Origin: an uncultured Ruminococcus sp.
Lineage (GTDB): Bacteria; Bacillota; Clostridia; Oscillospirales; Ruminococcaceae
Assembly: GCA_910579955.1 (NCBI GenBank)
Contig: CAJTWE010000008.1
Span: 28,445 to 92,444 of the forward strand
DNA: 64,000 bases
Direction: 5' to 3'
Part shown: piece by piece, positions 35,601-43,316 of the stretch
Layout of the letters: each line of letters opens with the position of its first letter
Position numbering within the stretch: the first letter of the stretch is position 1
Position numbers and translations under genes: made by a program
Notes under the pieces: generated by a model
Databases searched by the model: none
Told to the model about the DNA's origin: nothing
What the model saw: only the letters and a program-made list of their open reading frames with translations

Positions 35601-36893
35601 TTAACCTATAAGCTTTTCTGCTGCTGCGATCTTTGCGCTGCATACAAATACATTCATAGCCTTTTGAAGTTCTTCTTCTGTTGGGAAGGTTGGGGAAAGT
35701 CTGATGTTTTCATCCTTAGGGTCATTGCCATAAGGGAAAGATGCGCCTGCACCTGTAAGCACCACGCCTGCTTCCTTACAGAGAGCTACGATTCTCTTTG
35801 CACAGCCAGCCTGATTAAAGGAGATAAAGTATCCACCCTTAGGATCAGACCATGTTGCGATGTCAAGATCTTTAAGTTCACTTTCAAGAGTATTCTCTAC
35901 AATAGCAAATTTTGGAGCAATAAGATCCTTATGTTTGCTCATATGAGCTACAAGATTCTCAAACTTGCCGTCAAAAAATCTAAGATGTCTCAGCTGGTTG
36001 AGCTTATCAAAACCAATAGTAGCAAAGCCCATTGATTTTTTAAGGCTTGCAATGTTATTCTTGCTGGCAGCAATAATTGAAATACCGCAGCCCGGGAATG
36101 TGATCTTAGATGTAGATGCAAACATATAGCAGATATCTTCATTGCCTGCTTTCTTTGCTTCTTCAAGGAGATTAGCCTGAACAGGAGGATTATCTACCAG
36201 ATGATGTACGCAGTAAGCGTTATCCCAGAAAATGCGGAAATCTTCTGCCTTAGGTTTGAGAGCTGCAAAGCGCTTTACGACTTCATCACTGTAAACAACA
36301 CCATCCGGATTTGAGTACATCGGAACGCACCATACACCCTTGATAGTATCGTCTTCTGCTACAAGCTTTTCGATCATATCCATATCAGGGCCGTCCTCAT
36401 TCATAGGGACATTGATCATCTCAAAGCCGAAAAACTCAGTTACAGCAAAATGGCGGTCATAACCCGGTACAGGACACAGGAATTTAAGTTTAGGCTGCTT
36501 TGCCCATGGCTTGCCGCCCATAACGCCATTTGTCATGGCAACAGACATTACCCAATACATTATGTTAAGACTGGAGTTACCAAATACTATAGTTTCATCA
36601 GCTGAAACGCCCAGCATATTTGAGAAAAATTCCTTAGCCTCAGGAATACCGTCAAGAACGCCGTAATTACGCAGGTCAAGACCATTTTCTGCTCTATAAT
36701 CATCACGCTTAAGGCAATCCATAAGATCCATACTAAGTTCAAGTTGCTTAGGAGAAGGCTTACCTCTTGACATATCAAGCTTTAAGTTTTCTGCCTGAAA
36801 TGCTGCATACTGAGCCTTACAATCTGACAGGAACTGCTCCAGTGTTTCCTTGTTCATTTCTGTTAACTTCATAACGACCACGTCGGATTCCAA
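35601..36893 (-). CDS. PLP-dependent class I/II aminotransferase
   Basis: About 430 residues. The start is unclear: the only good RBS (AAGGAG) fits a TTG at 36893; the first ATG in frame that matches homologues is at 36872. Motifs: LDMSRGKPSPKQL at the N-terminus, FWDNAYCVHHL, the PLP Lys in STSKITFPGCG, and the final Arg region. These match the alanine/aspartate-type aminotransferases of Clostridia that carry an LDMSRGKP start. It transfers amino groups between an amino acid and a 2-oxo acid; the preferred pair is unknown. Confidence 0.87.
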   Translation of the reverse strand: MESDVVVMKLTEMNKETLEQFLSDCKAQYAAFQAENLKLDMSRGKPSPKQLELSMDLMDCLKRDDYRAENGLDLRNYGVLDGIPEAKEFFSNMLGVSADETIVFGNSSLNIMYWVMSVAMTNGVMGGKPWAKQPKLKFLCPVPGYDRHFAVTEFFGFEMINVPMNEDGPDMDMIEKLVAEDDTIKGVWCVPMYSNPDGVVYSDEVVKRFAALKPKAEDFRIFWDNAYCVHHLVDNPPVQANLLEEAKKAGNEDICYMFASTSKITFPGCGISIIAASKNNIASLKKSMGFATIGFDKLNQLRHLRFFDGKFENLVAHMSKHKDLIAPKFAIVENTLESELKDLDIATWSDPKGGYFISFNQAGCAKRIVALCKEAGVVLTGAGASFPYGNDPKDENIRLSPTFPTEEELQKAMNVFVCSAKIAAAEKLIG

Positions 36894-36964
36894 AATGAAT
36901 CCTACTCCTTTCATTATTTCTCATTCTGTATTTCTATAAAATGATAAACTACAATATCGAATAT

Positions 36965-36993
36965 ATTATAGCATATCTTTCTGTGAAGTGCAA
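36965..36993 (-). promoter_or_regulatory. Promoter of the aminotransferase gene
   Basis: TTGCAC, 17 bases, TATAAT on the minus strand. Confidence 0.6.
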
Positions 36994-37030
36994 GTGTTCA
37001 CGAGTAAAATACACAAAAAGTTATCATATT

Positions 37031-37966
37031 TTACCCAACCACTTCAAGCAGCAAGGAAAACAGCTTTACAAGAAGCGGAAGCGTTCCCACAGAAAGAATC
37101 GTTGTCATAGCAAATATCTGAGAAGCGTATGTATCATGAAGTCCAAGCTTCTGACATTGCAAAGTACACATAGCGGCAGACGGCGCAGCAGAAAGCAGCA
37201 AAACTACTATACGTACCTCCTCGGAAATAAATCCGCAAAACAAACATACTATCATAGTAAGTATTGGTAAAATCAAAAGTCTGCTTAATGATATAAGATA
37301 AACACGACTATTTTTCAGAGCTGCGATAATATTAGCCTGCGCTACACTTATACCAGACGCTATCATAGCAAGCGGCGTATTAAGATCAGCTATATAAGCC
37401 ATAGTTTGAGTTAAAACAGACGGCAGCCTGATTTGTGTAAAATACAATATTAGTCCAATAGCAATTGCAATTACCGTAGGAGAACGCAGCACCTTAACAA
37501 ATGCTTTGATATCACCTTTTCCTGTAAGCAGCATAATACCATGAGTCCACGAAAAAAAGAAAAACACTGTCAGAAACGCAGTTACATAAAGTACACCCTC
37601 TGCTCCATAAAGAGCACTGGCAAGGGGAATACCCATAAAACCGCAGTTGCTGTAAATAGCGGAAAAACGTTCAATAGCAGTTTCTCTGCCCTCTTTTTTG
37701 CGGCAAATAAGCATTGCACCAAGAATTGTAATAATATATGAAACAGTCGCCAGTGCAAAAGTCCACAGGAGATTTACTACAAGTTTTTCGCTGTATTCCA
37801 CATCCATATAGGCATGGACAACAAGTACAGGAGTAACTATTTCAAGAACAATAGCCGACAGCTGTTTGCCGCCGTCACGGGTAACGATTTTCAGACGATA
37901 CGCCAGTATTCCGACCATAATCAGAAGAAGCATAATAATAGCCTGATTTGCAATAATAAGTGTCAT
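37031..37966 (-). CDS. AEC-family transporter
   Basis: 311 residues, about ten membrane segments. Motifs: TPVLVVHAYM near the N-terminus, YSNCGFMGIPLASALYG in the crossover region, and LNTPLAMIASGISVAQA. This is the auxin efflux carrier family, which in bacteria exports or imports organic acids such as malate. The substrate is unknown. Start at ATG 37966 behind GGAGG. Confidence 0.88.
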   Translation of the reverse strand: MTLIIANQAIIMLLLIMVGILAYRLKIVTRDGGKQLSAIVLEIVTPVLVVHAYMDVEYSEKLVVNLLWTFALATVSYIITILGAMLICRKKEGRETAIERFSAIYSNCGFMGIPLASALYGAEGVLYVTAFLTVFFFFSWTHGIMLLTGKGDIKAFVKVLRSPTVIAIAIGLILYFTQIRLPSVLTQTMAYIADLNTPLAMIASGISVAQANIIAALKNSRVYLISLSRLLILPILTMIVCLFCGFISEEVRIVVLLLSAAPSAAMCTLQCQKLGLHDTYASQIFAMTTILSVGTLPLLVKLFSLLLEVVG

Positions 37967-37981
37967 AATTCATTCCTCCAT

Positions 37982-38013
37982 AAAACCGCCTGTTTGCGAT
38001 GGCAGACAGGCGG
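37982..38013 (-). terminator. Terminator of dpaB
   Basis: CCGCCTGT pairs with ACAGGCGG; TTTTAT follows on the minus strand. Confidence 0.75.
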
Positions 38014-38060
38014 CAAATTTATACATATTATGGCAGAACTTTTTTAAGGTTTCTACTCCT

Positions 38061-38642
38061 CTATATTATCAAAGGTTGAATTTGTCTTTCTTCAAGAGCC
38101 TCTTCGATAGTTTCAGGAAGCTTTTCAAAGTGAGCTACCATCGACGAAGGCTTTTTATCCGGTGCGTCCTGACCCAGCGGTACAAAATAATAATTTCTCG
38201 TATTCATAAGAAGTCCGAGATTTTTTGCACTGCATTTCAATGCGTCATTTGTGGCAATGGCAAGTATAACAGGCTTTGCATTTCTCAGCATTGACTTGAC
38301 CGCCATAGTAACAGTTGTATCAACAACTCCAAAAGCAAGTTTGCTCATAGTATTTGATGTGCAAGGACAAACTGCAATACAATCAAGGAGATCTTTTGGC
38401 CCTAGTGGTTCGGCATCTGTTATACTCAGTATAGCCTTCCTGCCGCTTATTTCTTCCATGCGATGAATATGATCCGCTGCCTTACCGAAACGTGTATCAA
38501 ATGATGCTGCGTGTTCGGAAAATATAGGAGTCAGTTCAGCTCCTGCACAGGCAAGAGCCTCTGCTACCTTAAAGGCAGATTCAAAGGTACAAAAGGAACC
38601 GGTCACCGCAAATCCGATCCTTTTGCCGGAAAGCTTTTTCAT
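38061..38642 (-). CDS. dpaB: Dipicolinate synthase subunit B
   Basis: 193 residues of the flavoprotein-like SpoVFB/DpaB family: KRIGFAVTGSFCTFESAF at the N-terminus, AVCPCTSNTMSKLAFGVVD, and ILAIATNDALKCSAKNLGLL. With DpaA it makes dipicolinic acid, the major solute of the spore core. The ATG at 38642 overlaps the dpaA stop as ATGA, so translation is coupled once dpaA is whole; the longer upstream frame is not real. The gene itself is intact. Confidence 0.93.
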   Translation of the reverse strand: MKKLSGKRIGFAVTGSFCTFESAFKVAEALACAGAELTPIFSEHAASFDTRFGKAADHIHRMEEISGRKAILSITDAEPLGPKDLLDCIAVCPCTSNTMSKLAFGVVDTTVTMAVKSMLRNAKPVILAIATNDALKCSAKNLGLLMNTRNYYFVPLGQDAPDKKPSSMVAHFEKLPETIEEALEERQIQPLII

Positions 38643-38721
38643 GTCACTCGCTCCTCTAATATTCGCCGTACAGCGTCGGCAAGGAGTAAACCTGCTGTTT
38701 TGGGTGCAGCTTTCCCGGGAA
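38639..38721 (-). pseudogene. dpaA: dpaA, detached 3' part (last 27 codons)
   Basis: In the frame with TGA at 38641-38639, the minus strand reads PGKAAPKTAG, then LLLADAVRRILEERVT and stop. This is the conserved C-terminus of DpaA/SpoVFA. It has no start of its own, and the frame closes at the TTCC core (38721-38718). Its stop overlaps the dpaB start. It fits exactly onto the 5' part at 44255-43483. Confidence 0.9.
38718..38721 (-). other. Right attachment core of the dpaA intervening element
   Basis: TTCC on the minus strand, preceded inside the element by CATATG and followed outside by CGGGAAAGC. The other copy is at 43483-43486. Confidence 0.75.
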
Positions 38722-38743
38722 CATATGATATGCAGTGACACAT

Positions 38744-40078
38744 TTATCTTAAAATGAGAACAGTTTCTTCATCGGTAACGACAATGTTTTTTACAAAAAG
38801 TCTTGTAACAGCCTTTTTTTCGCTGAATGAAAGTGCTTTCCACATTTTTTTGACATTATGTTGAATGTTGGCCTTATGTGCGTTTTTTCTAAGTAATGTT
38901 TCTCTCTTTCGGTCAAGGGCAAATAATTTTTCAGGAACAGTTTCTTCAGAATCATTTAGTCCATTTATTATAAAATCCTCTGTTTCTTTGATTTCATCGG
39001 AATTTCCAGCAAAAAACATATTGCTTCCACTTAAAACCTCTTCAATTTCGTTTAATAACTTGCCTATAACATAGCTTTCCACAGCTTCAAGGCGCAAACC
39101 TTTAAAACCCGCACAAGTACCATCTCGTTTTCCACGACAGGTAATATATAAATACGGTCTGCCCTTGCCGTTGTCTCGTATATAACAACTACTGCCGCAC
39201 TTTCCACAAATGATAAGGCTGCCAATACAGGAGGTATTTCCGCTGCCACTGTTTGACGATATCTTGCGGCTTTCAAGCATATCACGTGCAGCAAGCCATA
39301 ATTCAGACTCAATAAAGCCCCTGTGACTACCCGGTGCAATGTACGTATCGCCCTGTGATTTTATTGACACAATGCCGAAACCATCACGAAAATCCTCCGG
39401 TTTTCCCTCCAGCTTAAACCCACAGCCTGTAAGTCTCCTTATCACATCAGCGCTGCACATAACATATGCAGTGTTTCTGATAATCCTTGCAGCTTTTGTA
39501 CCGGTAAATCCAAATTTTTTCCCTATTTTATCAAGGCTTTCACCCTTAATAACGCTTTTATAACATTCCCTAACAATATGGCTTTCACTTATGACCTCCT
39601 CCCAGTTTTTATCAAATCCAAAAGGAGGCGTGCCGCCTAACGGCATCATTTTTTCAGCTCTTGCATGATAATTATCACGTATTCTTGCAGAGATCATCTT
39701 TTGTTCCATTTCTGCAAACATAATAAGCAGCTTTACAAGCATCTGCCCCATTGGAGTTTTTGTGTCAAGTCCCTCACTACACGAAAACAGCTTTACGTTT
39801 ATAGATTCAAGCTCTTCTAAAAGCCTTGCAAAATCAGCAAGCGACCTTGAAATTCTATCGAGCTTATAAACGATAATAGCACTCACTTTACCCAAACGCA
39901 CAAGTGCAAGCATTTCTTGAAAAGCAGGACGTTTTGTATTTGTGCCGCTAAATCCCTTATCCTCAAAAACTGTTACTTCTTCCTTTTCAGGAACAGCAGA
40001 TTTGCACAATTCTACTTGCATCTCAATAGAAATAGACTCTTTTTTATTAACCGATTGTCTTGCATAAACAGCATACAT
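38744..40078 (-). CDS. Large serine recombinase, likely excisase of the dpaA element
   Basis: 444 residues. The catalytic domain (1-140) has Ser9 in YARQS, GFSGTNTKRPAFQEML, YKLDRISRSLADF and GQMLVKLLIMFAEMEQ. A recombinase domain follows with PFGFDKNWEEV. A zinc ribbon of paired Cys comes next (CGKCGSSCYIRDNGKGR, then ITCRGKRDGTC), then a coiled-coil-like end. This is the large serine integrase architecture of SpoIVCA. The RBS GAGGTGATGAT is good. It follows a terminator by only about 35 bases, so a promoter there must be short. It lies next to the right attachment core. Confidence 0.92.
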   Translation of the reverse strand: MYAVYARQSVNKKESISIEMQVELCKSAVPEKEEVTVFEDKGFSGTNTKRPAFQEMLALVRLGKVSAIIVYKLDRISRSLADFARLLEELESINVKLFSCSEGLDTKTPMGQMLVKLLIMFAEMEQKMISARIRDNYHARAEKMMPLGGTPPFGFDKNWEEVISESHIVRECYKSVIKGESLDKIGKKFGFTGTKAARIIRNTAYVMCSADVIRRLTGCGFKLEGKPEDFRDGFGIVSIKSQGDTYIAPGSHRGFIESELWLAARDMLESRKISSNSGSGNTSCIGSLIICGKCGSSCYIRDNGKGRPYLYITCRGKRDGTCAGFKGLRLEAVESYVIGKLLNEIEEVLSGSNMFFAGNSDEIKETEDFIINGLNDSEETVPEKLFALDRKRETLLRKNAHKANIQHNVKKMWKALSFSEKKAVTRLFVKNIVVTDEETVLILR

Positions 40079-40113
40079 ATCATCACCTCAATGAAAGATA
40101 TGCAAAAGAATAT

Positions 40114-40142
40114 AAAAAAAGCACTCTCCCGAAGGAGAGTGC
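40114..40142 (-). terminator. Terminator of the cohesin-like gene
   Basis: GCACTCTCC-TTCG-GGAGAGTGC with TTTTTTTAT after it on the minus strand; a very strong signal. Confidence 0.9.
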
Positions 40143-40188
40143 CTTATCAGACGTTAGTCTTTATTGATTTCGTTTCTCTTAGGAGAAA

Positions 40189-41076
40189 TTACTTTCTCTT
40201 CTTAGCAACCAGAGCTACACCGCCGATTACAACGAGAGCAGCAGCAGCGCCTGCTACAGGCAGAACGTCGCTTGTCTTAGGTGAAGAAGTTGAACCTGGC
40301 TTAGCAGTTGTAGTTGTTGTTGCAGCTGTTGTTGTGCCAGTTGTAGTTGTTGTTGTACCTGTTGTAGTTGTTGTTGTTGGCTGAGTTGTAGATGTTGTTG
40401 TTGGCTTAGCTGTTGTTGTTGTAGAAGTTGTTGTTGTTGTAGAAGTTGTAGTAGTTGTTGTTGTAGTTGTAGTTGTTGTAGTAGTTGTTGTAGTTGTAGA
40501 CTCACCCTTGATGATGATAGCGCCATCGATATAGCTACCGAAGCCTCCCTGCTCTTCGCCAACAGGTCTTACAACAGCAGGTCTGCCTTCTGGATTCTGA
40601 GACAGAGCTGTCAGCTTGTAAACGTCGCCTTCCTTAGCGTCTGCATTTACAGTGAAAGTAATGTTGCATACAACACCAGAACCAATACATTCAATATCAG
40701 TTGTAGTTGGATCATCCATTACAGTAGCAGCGTATACAGCAAGACCAATAGAATTGTTGAGAGCTGGTGTAGCTGGTGCAGAAATACCGCCCATCATTGC
40801 TTCCACAATTGCACCGCCTGCAGCAGCCTTAGAAGCTGTTACTTCAGCAGGATTAAAACCAACGATAGAGCAGTATTCTGTCCAACTGCCATCGTATGTT
40901 ACAGGAATAGTTACCTGATAGTTAGCAGCCTTCAGCTCGTCAAGTGTCAGTTCAACAGTACCAACAGTAAGAGAACCAGCAGCAGCATCAGTAGGGATTG
41001 CAAATACAGCTGCAGAAGCAGCAACTACAGCAGCTGCAGAAATAGCAGCGATGCTCTTCTTAAATGTAGTCTTCAT
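40189..41076 (-). CDS. Cohesin-like, sortase-anchored surface protein (ScaE-like)
   Basis: 295 residues. Signal peptide 1-31. Residues about 33-198 have a cohesin-like pattern: SLTVGTVELTLDELKAANYQ opening with VTIPV, then GSGVVCNITFTVNADAKEGD and a final DGAIIIKG. A linker of about 60 residues is nearly all Thr. The end has a SPKTSD motif, a membrane helix and the tail KKRK, a plausible sortase signal although it departs from LPXTG. This is the plan of ScaE, the single-cohesin anchoring scaffoldin of R. flavefaciens. It follows the dockerin protein gene by 98 bases. The cohesin assignment is by pattern, not by search; it could be another Ig-like domain. Confidence 0.6.
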   Translation of the reverse strand: MKTTFKKSIAAISAAAVVAASAAVFAIPTDAAAGSLTVGTVELTLDELKAANYQVTIPVTYDGSWTEYCSIVGFNPAEVTASKAAAGGAIVEAMMGGISAPATPALNNSIGLAVYAATVMDDPTTTDIECIGSGVVCNITFTVNADAKEGDVYKLTALSQNPEGRPAVVRPVGEEQGGFGSYIDGAIIIKGESTTTTTTTTTTTTTTTTTTSTTTTTSTTTTAKPTTTSTTQPTTTTTTGTTTTTTGTTTAATTTTTAKPGSTSSPKTSDVLPVAGAAAALVVIGGVALVAKKRK

Positions 41077-41117
41077 TTTAATTAATTCCTTTCAAATATA
41101 AAATTTATTTGGATACA

Positions 41118-41139
41118 GCCGGCACAATCAAGTGCCGGT
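41118..41139 (-). repeat. Hairpin between the two cargo genes
   Basis: CCGGCAC/GTGCCGG stem without a T run; perhaps RNA processing or partial termination. Confidence 0.4.
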
Positions 41140-41174
41140 TATATATCTACCTATTTTTTACGAATTTCGTTTAC

Positions 41175-43157
41175 TTATGCAAGAATATCAGACCATGGTG
41201 TATCCAGCATTGCCATCTTGTTAGCATAGTACTTCAGGATATTTGTTGCATCAGTGATAGTGATTGTTCCAGCGTCTGAATCAGCACCAGCCTTAGACTC
41301 TGTATCTACATCAGAAAGGAAGTATGCCAGAGTGTTAAGGTCAGCATCTTCATTGAAGGATGCATCCAGCATTGCCATTCTGTTTGCATAATATGCCAGA
41401 GTCAGGGAAGCGTCTGTAATCTCAACTGTACCATTAAGGTCAGAATCGCCCTTAACGCCAATGTAAACAGTTGGTCCGTTTACGATTGTAAGATCAGCAT
41501 CATCAGCAATTTCCATAGAATCAGCAGGAACGAATGTCAGAGCGAGTTCGCTTGCAACATAAGCTGTATCTTCAACTGCGTTAAAGTATTCAGCAGGAGT
41601 TGCATATGCTGGCTTCAGATACTTGTTAAAGCTTGCAGGAGCAATCTTTACAGTATATGGAGCGTCTTCAAGTGTACCAACAAGTGTCAGGCTGTTAACC
41701 AGTTCTGTAAGGTCAAATGCATTCTCATCATGTGAGAAGTAGTAACCCTTACCAGCTTCAACCTCTACGCTTTCCAGAACAAAACCTTCTGGAAGAGTTG
41801 TATCAGTTGTTTCACTAGGTGTTGTGCTACTATCACCACTTACTGTAGTAGAAGTAGTTGTTGTGCTAGAATCTGATCCCGATGTCGTAGTTGTTGTAGT
41901 TGTTGTTGAGTCGCTAGAATCTGAACCTGATGTTGTAGTTGTTGTAGTTGTTGTTGAGCCGCTGGAAACTGTAGTAGAAGTTGTTGTAGTTTTTGAATCT
42001 TCAACATCCTTCATAACAATAACTCTTGTAACATTGAAGTAAGCAGCGCCTGTTACAGAAGCCTTAGCTTCAACCAGCTTATAAGAATAATCATAAGCCT
42101 TGCCTGCTTCAGCATTTGCATTTACATAAGTCTCAACTTCAGCAGCCTCAGCATCTGGAACCTGGAATGTTAAAGTATATGTACCTGCACTTGCAGCAGC
42201 TTCAAAGTTAGAACCGGACTTAGCAAGAGCAGCAACGTCATCAGCTGTTACGTCAATTGCATAACCGCTAGAAGTTGTGATATCGCTTATCAGATCTACA
42301 ACCTTGTTAAAGCTTGCGCCGTGTCTTGCAACTGCCTCGTCAACAGAAGCAGGAACCTTGTAAGCCTGTGTCTTACCAGCTACAAACTTGGAAATAGCTG
42401 CGAGCATTTCATCAGCTGTTGCATAAGAACCGCTGCGCTCAAATGTAGCAGCCTTTGCCATATACTTTTCAGTTGTTTCGATCTTGTTGATAAGATCAAC
42501 GTCCATAGCATCTGCTATTTCGCTTGGGTCAGCGCCTACCTGTGCAGCAACGGATGCTACCAGCTGAGCTGCAAGGCCCTTGAAATAACCAGACATATTG
42601 TCCTTGATGTTTTCGCCGTCAGCAGTCAGTGTGTAGTCAGCATTTACTTCCTTACCTTTTGCGAGAACGCTTGCATCAGCAGTTACAACAAGCTCAATTG
42701 TCTTGTTGAACTCATCCATTGTTACTTCTTCTGTGTAGCCTTTTTCTACGAGAGCTTCACGAACCTTAGAATAAACATTGGATTCTGCATAGCTTGTCAT
42801 GTTAACTGTAGCCTTGACAGAAACTACGCCATTGTTTACAGTCAGAATCGGATTGCTTGCTCCAGCCATGATCTCCTTAATCATAACAGTATATGCATTA
42901 TGTTCAGGGAGAAGAGCTACGAAATCTTCAATAGAGATTTCTTTCTGTGTGCCTTCCATAGATGCTGCCATATTGAGCACCTTGGTGTTCCAGGTAGATT
43001 CAGTCTGATCTGCTGGAATGGCCATAAAGGTATCAAGTGTGAGTACCTTTACGCCTGCATCTTCTGCGGAGATGTTCATTACAACACTCTGTGTGAGCGC
43101 CATAGGAACAGCAATTGCAGCAGCTGCGATTCTGTTAAGAATCTTCTTCATTTCCAA
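41175..43157 (-). CDS. Secreted protein with X-module-like region and dockerin (CttA-like)
   Basis: 660 residues. Signal peptide 1-31. Residues 32-395 are an unrecognised region with no catalytic motif, rich in Ala/Val/Glu helices and strands. A Thr/Ser linker (about 396-455) follows. Next is a module of about 105 residues (starting FVLESVEVEAGKGYYF) just before the dockerin, in the position of an X module. The dockerin is GDSDLNGTVEITDASLTLAYYA, a long insertion, then DAGTITITDATNILKYYA. CttA of R. flavefaciens also has N-terminal binding modules, a linker and an X-dockerin end, and its gene precedes scaE. The same order is seen here. No similarity to CttA binding modules could be tested. 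Confidence 0.6.
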   Translation of the reverse strand: MEMKKILNRIAAAAIAVPMALTQSVVMNISAEDAGVKVLTLDTFMAIPADQTESTWNTKVLNMAASMEGTQKEISIEDFVALLPEHNAYTVMIKEIMAGASNPILTVNNGVVSVKATVNMTSYAESNVYSKVREALVEKGYTEEVTMDEFNKTIELVVTADASVLAKGKEVNADYTLTADGENIKDNMSGYFKGLAAQLVASVAAQVGADPSEIADAMDVDLINKIETTEKYMAKAATFERSGSYATADEMLAAISKFVAGKTQAYKVPASVDEAVARHGASFNKVVDLISDITTSSGYAIDVTADDVAALAKSGSNFEAAASAGTYTLTFQVPDAEAAEVETYVNANAEAGKAYDYSYKLVEAKASVTGAAYFNVTRVIVMKDVEDSKTTTTSTTVSSGSTTTTTTTTSGSDSSDSTTTTTTTTSGSDSSTTTTSTTVSGDSSTTPSETTDTTLPEGFVLESVEVEAGKGYYFSHDENAFDLTELVNSLTLVGTLEDAPYTVKIAPASFNKYLKPAYATPAEYFNAVEDTAYVASELALTFVPADSMEIADDADLTIVNGPTVYIGVKGDSDLNGTVEITDASLTLAYYANRMAMLDASFNEDADLNTLAYFLSDVDTESKAGADSDAGTITITDATNILKYYANKMAMLDTPWSDILA

Positions 43158-43316
43158 TTACCTCTCTTCATAATTTTTTCGTGTCCACTCGCTTCGCATA
43201 CGTGATTGCTACTGTAAATTAGTTTAAATTTACCCGTCTGCCAATCTGCGAACACCTTGTATCATCGAATTTTGCGCTCGGTGCATGATGCGCTTTTTTC
43301 AATTTACAAAAGTATT

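Noticed and set aside
38643..38741. Longer reading frame for dpaB
   Set aside because: The extra residues are a shifted reading of the dpaA 3' end and element DNA; a clear ATG with the ATGA overlap is at 38642.
40300..40500. Short-period repeats that look like a CRISPR or tandem repeat
   Set aside because: They are ACA/ACT/ACC Thr codons of a linker. The same holds at 1860-2030 and 41820-41990; opposite-strand frames there are artefacts.
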